Position numbers and translations under genes: made by a program
The notes under the pieces: generated by a model
The model's database searches: none
Seen by the model: only the letters and a program-made list of their open reading frames with translations
Told to the model about the DNA's origin: nothing
NCBI RefSeq assembly: GCF_002914585.1
Contig: NZ_PDDM01000006.1
Location: 1 to 64,000 of the forward strand
Length of the DNA stretch: 64,000 nucleotides
Reading direction: 5' to 3'
From: Pseudanabaena sp. BC1403
GTDB taxonomy: Bacteria; Cyanobacteriota; Cyanobacteriia; Pseudanabaenales; Pseudanabaenaceae
Shown: positions 57,655 through 64,000 of the stretch, one piece after another
How the letters are laid out: each line of letters starts with the position of its first letter
How positions within the stretch are numbered: position 1 is the first letter of the stretch

Positions 57655-59703
57655 ATGCAAGCTGAGACGTTAGATCTGTTGGAATGGAATCGTTTATGTC
57701 AGCATTTATCAACATTTACAACGACAAAGCTGGGTGCGATCGCATCGGCGCATTTACCAATACCCGATCGCTATGAAGATACATTAGAGTTACTCACTCA
57801 AACTAAAGAAGCCTATGCATTGGAAGAGCGAAATGCAGGCGTATCTCTAGATGGGATTCAAAATATTACAGAGGCGGTATTTCGGGCTGAGAAACAGGGG
57901 ATTTTGTCAGCCTTAGAGTTATGGGCGATCGCCACGACTTTGGCAGGGGCACGAAACCTCCGCCGTCAGCTAGATAACGTCGATTACTGCCCAAATTTGC
58001 AAATCCTCGCTAGCGAATTGCGAACTTATCCTGATGTCGAGCAGGAAATCTATCGCTGTATAGATGAAGGGGGAAATGTTTTAGATCGAGCTTCAGCGCG
58101 TTTAGGTGAAATTCGCCATGAGTTGACCTCAGTGCGCGATCAAATTATTACTAAGCTGCAAAATATTATCCAGCGCAATGCTAGCTCGTTACAGGAGCAG
58201 ATCATTACGCAACGTAGCGATCGCTATGTGTTATCGGTAAAGTCGCCCCAACGAGATCGCGTACCTGGGGTAATTCACGATACTTCCAGCACGGGGATGA
58301 CCTTATTCGTAGAGCCAAACTCTATTGTGCAGTCAAATAACCGCTTGCGCCAACTTTTGAAAATGGAACAGGCTCAAATCGAGATTATTTTGGCGGAACT
58401 TAGTGCCAAGATTACTGCGATCGTTGAAGATTTACAAAGATTGCTGATTATTGTAACAAAGATAGATCTGGCTGTGGCTCGGGCGCGTTATGGATATTGG
58501 TTAAAAGGAAATCCACCGCATTTTTTGGAGGATGAATCAATCGTTCTGCGCCAATTGCGGCATCCTTTGTTGGTATGGCAACAACAAAATGAAGAAGGGC
58601 GCGAAGTCGTGCCTGTGGATGTATTAATCTCGCCGCAAATTTCCGTAGTCGTGATTACAGGGCCCAATACAGGCGGTAAAACTGCGACGCTGAAAACTTT
58701 TGGCTTGGCGGCTTTAATGGCTAAAGCAGGAATGTTTATCCCTGCTAAAGAGCCTGTGGAAATGCCTTGGTTTGATCTTGTGCTTGCTGATATTGGCGAT
58801 GAGCAGTCATTGCAGCAAAATCTATCGACTTTTTCGGGACATATTCGCCGTATTGGTCGAATTTTAGACTCACTTTCGCCCCAGTCTCTAGTTTTGCTCG
58901 ATGAAGTTGGCGCTGGTACTGATCCATCTGAAGGCAGCGCGATCGCGACGGCCTTATTAGAATATCTCGGTGAGCATACAAGACTCGCGATCGCGACTAC
59001 TCACTTTGGCGAACTCAAAGCCCTGAAATACCAAAACCCCAAATTTGAGAATGCTTCCGTAGAATTTGATGATGCTTCTCTAGCTCCTACCTATAGGCTT
59101 CTGTGGGGTATCCCTGGGCGTTCTAATGCTCTAGCGATCGCAGGACGCTTGGGCTTGTCACAGGAAATCATCGAAGCGGCTCAAGTGCTCGTGGGCATTG
59201 GTTCTACGGAAATGAATGATGTAATCGCCGAATTGGAAGCCCAACGGCGTGAACAAACTCAAAAAACTGAAGCTGCTGCAAATTTACTTGCTGAGACTGA
59301 ACGTTTGCATAATGAGATTTTGGATCGGGCGGAAAAAATGCGATCGCAAGCTAAAGAGTTGCGTGAGCGTCAAGAAAAAGAAGTGAATGCAGCGATCGCT
59401 CAAGCCCAAAAAGAAGTTGGTCGAGTAATCCGTAAGTTGCAAAAAGGTGAACAACTAGGCGAACAAGTGGCGGCTGATGTGCAACGTACTGAGCAGAGAA
59501 TCGGAGAACTAACCAAGCGTCATCTACCTATTGTCCCTGAAGAAAAAATTGAGGTACAGCTTAAGGTAGGCGATCGGGTGCGGATTCCCAAATTTGGCAA
59601 AATCGCGCAAGTATTGACGGTTCCCAATAGTTCTGGCGAGTTTTCAGTACGTTTGGGAACCATGAAACTAACTGTCAATATTACTGACACTGAAAAGGTT
59701 TAA
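57655..59703 (+). CDS. mutS2: MutS2-type ATPase lacking the Smr nuclease domain
   Basis: 682 aa. Core and clamp helices (1-310), then the MutS ATPase: ITGPNTGGKTATLKTFG (Walker A), DIGDEQSLQQNLSTFSGH, LVLLDEVGAGTDPSEG and AIATTHFGELK. A long coiled coil (520-620) and a KOW-like strand set (VGDRVRIPKFGKIAQVL) end the protein. The C-terminal Smr endonuclease domain of typical MutS2 (about 780-820 aa) is absent, and the following DNA is repeat sequence, not Smr code. It may act in ribosome rescue or recombination control without cleavage. Confidence 0.92.
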   Translation: MQAETLDLLEWNRLCQHLSTFTTTKLGAIASAHLPIPDRYEDTLELLTQTKEAYALEERNAGVSLDGIQNITEAVFRAEKQGILSALELWAIATTLAGARNLRRQLDNVDYCPNLQILASELRTYPDVEQEIYRCIDEGGNVLDRASARLGEIRHELTSVRDQIITKLQNIIQRNASSLQEQIITQRSDRYVLSVKSPQRDRVPGVIHDTSSTGMTLFVEPNSIVQSNNRLRQLLKMEQAQIEIILAELSAKITAIVEDLQRLLIIVTKIDLAVARARYGYWLKGNPPHFLEDESIVLRQLRHPLLVWQQQNEEGREVVPVDVLISPQISVVVITGPNTGGKTATLKTFGLAALMAKAGMFIPAKEPVEMPWFDLVLADIGDEQSLQQNLSTFSGHIRRIGRILDSLSPQSLVLLDEVGAGTDPSEGSAIATALLEYLGEHTRLAIATTHFGELKALKYQNPKFENASVEFDDASLAPTYRLLWGIPGRSNALAIAGRLGLSQEIIEAAQVLVGIGSTEMNDVIAELEAQRREQTQKTEAAANLLAETERLHNEILDRAEKMRSQAKELRERQEKEVNAAIAQAQKEVGRVIRKLQKGEQLGEQVAADVQRTEQRIGELTKRHLPIVPEEKIEVQLKVGDRVRIPKFGKIAQVLTVPNSSGEFSVRLGTMKLTVNITDTEKV

Positions 59704-59720
59704 ACCTTGTACACATAAAA

Positions 59721-59834
59721 TAGCCAAGAACTCAAGTTCTGGGCTAAAAGCTAAAGTCCACTGAAGTGGACTGACTGAAAAAGATTAACCCGTTTCAACG
59801 GGTTTTAGCTCTTAGCCCGCACTTGAGTGCAGGG
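59721..59834 (+). repeat. Cruciform-like structured repeat
   Basis: The left arm AGCCAAGAACTCAAGTTCTG and the right arm (inverse of GCCCTGCACTCAAGTGCGGG) pair imperfectly. Within lie AGTCCACTGAAGTGGACT and AACCCGTTTCAACGGGTT. A partial inverted copy lies at 7050-7102. Confidence 0.75.
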
Positions 59835-59904
59835 CGTTCGCGATATGTGCAGACAATCTAGACTTGTTTGTACACCGTAGCTTTAATGTTTGTTTTTTAA
59901 AAAT

Positions 59905-60360
59905 ATGCTGCAATTTTTTGAGTTTGAAGCCGATTTTGTCGCTGCCTTGCGTTGTATCCCTATGCAAGTACGGTACAAACTAGACACATGTGGTATCAAG
60001 CTCAAACTGCAACATTGGCATAGTTTTTCCACTATTCAACGTCAAAAACTAATTGATTTGCCTTGTGAGACTAACAAAGAGATTCAAGACTATCGAGAAA
60101 ACTTGCGATCGCAAGTTTTTCAATATTTCAATACCTATCCGAGCGATTTGCCAATAGACAAAGAACCTGTATGGATGCAAATAGAATCAATCCCCCTAAG
60201 TGTGGAGCTGCACGCGCAGGAATTAAACTTTGCGATCGCCCTAAATCAATGGCAAGCTCTCACACCAATACAACGTTTTGCCCTAATTAAGCTAAGCAAC
60301 TCTAATCACGAAAACAATAATTTTTTGCCAGCTCTACAAGAATTTGGGCTAATACCATAA
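59905..60360 (+). CDS. narM: Nitrate reductase-associated protein NarM
   Basis: About 151 aa from the ATG at 59905. The opening FFEFEADFVAALRCIPMQVRYKLDTCGIKLKL, the cysteine-containing IDLPCETNKEIQDYR and the end WQALTPIQRFALIKLS...FLPALQEFGLIP follow the NarM pattern as I know it. NarM is needed for active nitrate reductase in cyanobacteria. It is not next to narB or a nitrate transporter here. A TTG at 59890 would add five residues. The stop lies in a palindrome shared with the convergent regulator. Confidence 0.88.
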   Translation: MLQFFEFEADFVAALRCIPMQVRYKLDTCGIKLKLQHWHSFSTIQRQKLIDLPCETNKEIQDYRENLRSQVFQYFNTYPSDLPIDKEPVWMQIESIPLSVELHAQELNFAIALNQWQALTPIQRFALIKLSNSNHENNNFLPALQEFGLIP

Positions 60361-60396
60361 AGAAAAAGGAGTGCTTTGCACTCCTTTTTCTTTATG
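60356..60396. terminator. Perfect 19-bp palindrome spanning two stop codons
   Basis: CATAAAGAAAAAGGAGTGC-TTT-inverse. The left arm includes the narM stop TAA and the right arm includes the stop of the convergent regulator gene. Confidence 0.92.
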
Positions 60397-61069
60397 AAAG
60401 TTGACTCAAACGATAGCCAACACCGTGAATTGTCTCGATCAAATTATGAGGAGCAGCAGCACCCTTTAACTTATTCCGCAGACTCTTGATCGTGGCATTG
60501 ATCGTGTCCTCTCTAGGTGGATCGGTCAAAGACCAAACATGTTCCACAATTGTGATTCGCTTTAGGACTTGACGACCATGATGGAGTAGCAACTCTAGGA
60601 TGTTGTATTCCTTAGGAGTCAAGTGCACAGATTGTCCTGCATAGGAAACCTCATGCATACCTGGATCAAGTTGCAGTTCCCCCCAACGTAAAACAGTGGG
60701 TTCAGCAATTTGAGCGCGACGTGACAAAGCCCGAATACGAGCCATTAACTCAGGCGGATCGATCGGCTTGACGAGGTAATCATCAGCACCAGCATCTAAC
60801 CCCTGAACCTTGTCGGTGCTCATATCGAGCGCAGTCACCATCAAAATCGGTATATTGTTGCCATGCGCCCGCAAACGGCGGCATAAGTTAATGCCGTCAA
60901 GCTTTGGCAGCATGACATCTAACAAGATCAGGTTGTAGTCGTCAGCTTGAGATTTCTCCCAGCCTTCTTCACCATCTCTTGCGATATCTACAACACAATG
61001 CTGACTAGTTAGCACTTCAGCTAAAGTGTCAGCTAAGTTAGCATCATCTTCTACAAGGAGAATTCTCAT
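60392..61069 (-). CDS. OmpR/PhoB-family response regulator
   Basis: 225 aa from the ATG at 61069. Receiver domain with LLVEDDANLADTLAEVL, phosphoacceptor in LILLDVMLPKLDG and KPIDPPEL. Winged-helix domain with LTPKEYNILELLLHHG, EHVWSLTDPPREDTINATIKSLRNKL and IETIHGVGYRL. No kinase gene is adjacent, so its partner is unknown. The TTG at 61081 would only add four residues. Confidence 0.94.
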   Translation of the reverse strand: MRILLVEDDANLADTLAEVLTSQHCVVDIARDGEEGWEKSQADDYNLILLDVMLPKLDGINLCRRLRAHGNNIPILMVTALDMSTDKVQGLDAGADDYLVKPIDPPELMARIRALSRRAQIAEPTVLRWGELQLDPGMHEVSYAGQSVHLTPKEYNILELLLHHGRQVLKRITIVEHVWSLTDPPREDTINATIKSLRNKLKGAAAPHNLIETIHGVGYRLSQLS

Positions 61070-61081
61070 TGGATCGATCAA

Positions 61082-61480
61082 ATCTCAGTTACTTAAGGTT
61101 GATAGGTGCATATTTCTATGTTAACAAATGCCTTTGCAGGTTTATGAAGAATATGAACTTTATAAATCTCATTAACACGATTCACCCCTATCTATTTGCA
61201 TCATATACGAAAGATCGAATGCTTTTTCAGAAATGCAAAAATTTTAAGTATTATTGCGACTACAACAATCTTGCTCTTTTTTATTTTAGAAAATAAAGAT
61301 ACAAAAATCTTGTTTACTAAGAATTCGCGAAGGAACCAATTTTGGGATGGTACGGCTTCGCCGTACCATCCCAAAATTGGTTCCTTACTTTCTCATGGAA
61401 TTTTGTGCCGCTTGCATCATTGCTAAGTTAAATTGAGTCTAGAAAGAGTCAAAATTCCTAAAATAAATCTTCGTTAAAAA
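61082..61480. other. Intergenic region upstream of hemL
   Basis: About 400 nt between divergent genes. It holds one long perfect palindrome and AT-rich sequence. The short reading frames here have no ribosome binding site or coding character. Confidence 0.65.
61330..61386. terminator. Perfect 27-bp palindrome with TTC loop
   Basis: AAGGAACCAATTTTGGGATG... and inverse enclose GGC-TTC-GCC. It has the same GGTTCCTT ends as 29770-29836 but a different inner stem. It is not next to a stop codon: it lies about 95 nt before hemL. Confidence 0.85.
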
Positions 61481-62791
61481 ATGACTGCGAATTTATCTAC
61501 CTTTAAAACAACCGCATCCCAAGAAATTTTTGCTAAAGCAAAACAATTAATGCCTGGTGGTGTGAGTTCCCCAGTCCGTGCATTCAAATCCGTTGGCGGT
61601 GAGCCAATCGTATTCGATCGCGTAAGTGGTGCATACGCCTGGGACATCGATGGCAACAAGTACATTGACTATATTGGCTCATGGGGCCCTGCGATCGTTG
61701 GACATTCCCATCCTGAAGTCATTGAAGCATTACATAAGGCTCTTGAAAAAGGCACTAGCTTTGGTGCGCCTTGCGTTCTCGAAAATACGCTCGCCGAAAT
61801 GGTGATTGAAGCTGTACCTAGTGTGGAAATGGTGCGCTTTGTGAATTCTGGAACTGAAGCTTGCATGTCAGTATTACGCTTGATGAGAGCTTTTACAGGA
61901 CGTGACAAAATCATTAAGTTTGAAGGATGCTATCACGGGCACGCTGATATGTTTCTGGTCAAAGCAGGATCTGGAGTAGCTACCCTTGGCTTGCCAGACT
62001 CTCCTGGTGTACCAAAGTCCACAACTGCTAATACTCTGAATGCGCCCTACAACGATCTCGAAGCTGTCAAGGCATTATTTGCGGCAAATCCTAATGAAAT
62101 TTCTGGGGTGATCATTGAGCCAGTGGTCGGCAATGCTGGTTGTATTGCACCTAAGGAAGGATTCTTGCAAGGATTGAAAGATCTTTGTCATGCAAATGGT
62201 GCACTACTAGTATTTGATGAAGTCATGACAGGATTCCGCGTCTCCTATGGTGGTGCACAGGCTCATTTCGGCGTTACCCCAGATCTAACTACTATGGGAA
62301 AAGTCATCGGTGGTGGTTTGCCTGTGGGAGCCTATGGTGGTCGCAAAGATATTATGGCGATGGTTGCTCCTGCTGGTCCAATGTATCAGGCTGGAACGTT
62401 ATCGGGTAATCCTTTAGCGATGACCGCAGGGATTAAAACTATGGAAATCCTCAAGCGGGCTGGCTCTTATGAGTACCTTGAACAAGTTACTAAGAAGCTG
62501 GCGGAAGGAATGTTGGCGATCGCTCATGAAACTGGACATGCTGCTACGGGTAACATTGTTGGAGCGATGTTCGGGATGTTCTTCACTAGTCAGCAAGTTT
62601 ATGACTATGAAGATGCCAAAACCAGTGACACAGTCAAGTTTGCGAAATTTCATCGTGGAATGCTAGAGCATGGTGTATATCTTGCACCTTCTCAGTTTGA
62701 GGCAGGTTTTACATCACTTGCTCATACTGATGCTGATGTAGAAGCGACATTAGCCGCAACTCGTGCTGTATTGTCACAAATTGCCGTTTAA
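61481..62791 (+). CDS. hemL: Glutamate-1-semialdehyde 2,1-aminomutase
   Basis: A PLP enzyme that makes 5-aminolevulinate in the C5 route to chlorophyll, heme and bilins; 436 aa, the usual length. It has [71 protein letters not shown], the PLP lysine in [17 protein letters not shown], and [12 protein letters not shown]. It is a single gene with a strong hairpin after it. Confidence 0.98.
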   Translation: MTANLSTFKTTASQEIFAKAKQLMPGGVSSPVRAFKSVGGEPIVFDRVSGAYAWDIDGNKYIDYIGSWGPAIVGHSHPEVIEALHKALEKGTSFGAPCVLENTLAEMVIEAVPSVEMVRFVNSGTEACMSVLRLMRAFTGRDKIIKFEGCYHGHADMFLVKAGSGVATLGLPDSPGVPKSTTANTLNAPYNDLEAVKALFAANPNEISGVIIEPVVGNAGCIAPKEGFLQGLKDLCHANGALLVFDEVMTGFRVSYGGAQAHFGVTPDLTTMGKVIGGGLPVGAYGGRKDIMAMVAPAGPMYQAGTLSGNPLAMTAGIKTMEILKRAGSYEYLEQVTKKLAEGMLAIAHETGHAATGNIVGAMFGMFFTSQQVYDYEDAKTSDTVKFAKFHRGMLEHGVYLAPSQFEAGFTSLAHTDADVEATLAATRAVLSQIAV

Positions 62792-62797
62792 AATAAC

Positions 62798-62830
62798 TTT
62801 GATGAGATGAGCAAAGCTCATCTCATCAAA
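62798..62830 (+). terminator. Perfect 15-bp palindrome with AAA loop
   Basis: TTTGATGAGATGAGC-AAA-GCTCATCTCATCAAA, six bases after the hemL stop. Confidence 0.9.
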
Positions 62831-62976
62831 AAAAGTTCATGTTGTAACAGCTTTCGCAAAAAGTCATTTACAATGTTGATTAGTTATTTCTAGGCTGATT
62901 CGCTTAAGCACATTTGGCAAGCTAGACAGTCTAGAACATCAAAGCAAAGCATTGAACTTTCTCCTACACAAACCCG

Positions 62977-63603
62977 ATGCTGACAGAAAACTCAACTGCT
63001 AGTACTAAATCTAACAATGGTAATTACAACGGCTCCCCTGCGCCTTTACCAAGAGCCGACTACTACATGAGCTTACACAAAGAGCTAGACCATCTTGAAG
63101 AAATGGTGCTGGAAAGTGGTCCTCGCGTGATGGGGCATACCGTCATCGACGAAGAAAAACTATGTCAGCAGATCGATCGCGTAAGGCTCTCTGTTCCTGA
63201 ATCGATCGCTAAAGCTGAAGAGATTCTCCTCTACAAACAAGACCTAGTTACCGAGGCTCAACAATACGCTGAAGATTTAATTAAATCTGCTGAGTTAAGG
63301 GCAAGTCAGCTATTAGAAGAATCGGCGATTATTCGCCAAGCAGAGCAAGAGGCAAGTCAAATCCGCCGCGAACTGCAAGAAGAATGCGAACAAGTGCGAT
63401 CGCAAACTCTCAATGAAGTCAATCAAATGCGCCGTCAAGCTCAAAAGGATCTTGACTTGTTGCATCAGAGAGTGACGGGCGAAGTCCAAGATATGCAGCG
63501 CGGCGCAGATGAATATAGCGATCGCGTATTAGGCAATCTTGAGACGCAGCTAATTGACATGATCAAAATCGTCCAAAATGGGCGAAAAGAATTGCGCCTC
63601 TAA
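62977..63603 (+). CDS. Coiled-coil protein, DivIVA-like in layout
   Basis: 208 aa, no signal or membrane segment. A short disordered start (about 1-28) is followed by a conserved-looking block (YMSLHKELDHLEEMVLESG... VIDEEKLCQQIDRVRLSVPESIAKAEEIL) and a long coiled coil rich in Glu, Gln and Arg (about 85-190). This layout recalls DivIVA-like or ATP-synthase-stalk-like cytoskeletal proteins; the family is not certain. It is followed by a strong terminator and ftsH. Confidence 0.75.
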   Translation: MLTENSTASTKSNNGNYNGSPAPLPRADYYMSLHKELDHLEEMVLESGPRVMGHTVIDEEKLCQQIDRVRLSVPESIAKAEEILLYKQDLVTEAQQYAEDLIKSAELRASQLLEESAIIRQAEQEASQIRRELQEECEQVRSQTLNEVNQMRRQAQKDLDLLHQRVTGEVQDMQRGADEYSDRVLGNLETQLIDMIKIVQNGRKELRL

Positions 63604-63607
63604 ACCT

Positions 63608-63665
63608 AATATCTATCAAAAGAAAAACACCCCCATTCGGGGGTGTTTTTCTTTTGATAGATATT
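63608..63665 (+). terminator. Perfect 27-bp palindrome with ATTC loop
   Basis: AATATCTATCAAAAGAAAAA... and inverse enclose CCCCC-ATTC-GGGGG, directly after the coiled-coil gene. Confidence 0.92.
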
Positions 63666-63750
63666 TATGATCGCGCTATTACATTGATTGAGGTTCATGG
63701 TAAGTTAAGTTTAGTTAAGAAATTATTTTGAACATCAGGCTCTTTGCTAT

Positions 63751-64000
63751 ATGAAATCCTCTTGGAGAACTGCACTGCTGTGGTTACTGCCCATAGCGAT
63801 AATAGGCTTTTTTGGATGGCAGACATTAATTGCCCGTCCCGCACCTAGCCGCCCCACTGTAAATGCGGCAAATACCCGAATCGCCTATGGAAGATTCCTT
63901 GAATATCTCGATGAACATCGGGTACGCAAGGTTGATATTTTTGATGGTGGTCGCACGGCGGTAATCGTAGCAAGTGATCCCCAAATTGAGGGCAAAGAGC
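63751..64000 (+). CDS. ftsH: FtsH-type AAA+ metalloprotease, N-terminal part (cut by window end)
   Basis: The first 83 codons are visible. It starts MKSSWRTALLWLLPIAIIGFFGWQ with a membrane segment, then NTRIAYGRFLEYLDEHRVRKVDIFDGGRTAVIVA, the typical FtsH extracytoplasmic region. FtsH degrades membrane proteins such as photodamaged D1. The ATPase and zinc site lie beyond the window. Confidence 0.88.
   Translation, partial: MKSSWRTALLWLLPIAIIGFFGWQTLIARPAPSRPTVNAANTRIAYGRFLEYLDEHRVRKVDIFDGGRTAVIVASDPQIEGKE

Noticed and set aside
61069-61426. Two short plus-strand reading frames (75 and 76 codons) before hemL
   Set aside because: AT-rich, no ribosome binding site, one runs into a palindrome, and the composition is unlike the genes around.

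Overview
The window looks like chromosome of a cyanobacterium. The HIP1 octamer GCGATCGC occurs throughout, inside and between genes. The gene content fits: hemL of the C5 tetrapyrrole route, a ferredoxin-type 8-vinyl reductase (bciB), a CyanoP/PsbP-like lipoprotein, the nitrate-reductase-associated protein NarM, a SigF-type sigma factor and large PAS hybrid kinases. A Pseudanabaena-like organism is my guess only. I saw no rRNA, tRNA, CRISPR array, phage or complete insertion sequence.

Layout. 0.2-9 kb: adenylate cyclase, mtnA, a membrane-tailed subtilase, a DUF2256 mini-protein and xseAB. 9-15 kb: an Rrf2 regulator, a repeat-filled gap, a kinase C-lobe membrane protein, a TPR protein, an SGNH hydrolase and a Uma2 nuclease. 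15-21 kb: a tight three-gene minus-strand operon (small protein ending in Gly-Gly, HEAT-like protein, DUF4132-type protein), the most novel locus. 21-29 kb: pcrA, a Ser/Thr kinase, a cyclic-nucleotide-type MscS channel, a seven-bladed propeller and a FecR protein. 29-38 kb: rplI, pdxA, dnaA, an allophanate-hydrolase C-terminal-like protein, a CocE-like hydrolase, a phosphohexomutase, an orphan HicB and sigF. 38-48 kb: an eight-PAS hybrid kinase, bciB and two response-regulator/kinase fusions. 48-57 kb: Ppx/GppA, a CPA1 antiporter, a NYN-like protein, hicBA beside a fragment of mrp, mrp, a STAS/PP2C pair and CyanoP. 57-64 kb: mutS2 lacking Smr, narM, an OmpR-type regulator, hemL, a coiled-coil protein and the start of ftsH.

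Genes are mostly single or in short runs, and signal transduction dominates: cAMP synthesis and a possible cAMP-gated channel, several two-component proteins, and a partner-switching pair. Between genes lie many long, often perfect palindromes. Most have a three-base loop flanked by GC...GC, and many overlap one or both neighbouring stop codons, so they should act as (often bidirectional) terminators. Several dispersed repeat families are also present: a 103-bp three-hairpin element, a 91-95-bp element, a GGTTCC-ended palindrome family and a cruciform-like element.

The top candidate for an undescribed system is the 15.2-20.8 kb operon. Its small first protein has a ubiquitin/MoaD/ThiS-like tail ending exactly at Gly-Gly. 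The two large downstream ORFs lie in the same frame, separated by one TGA and 33 nt.
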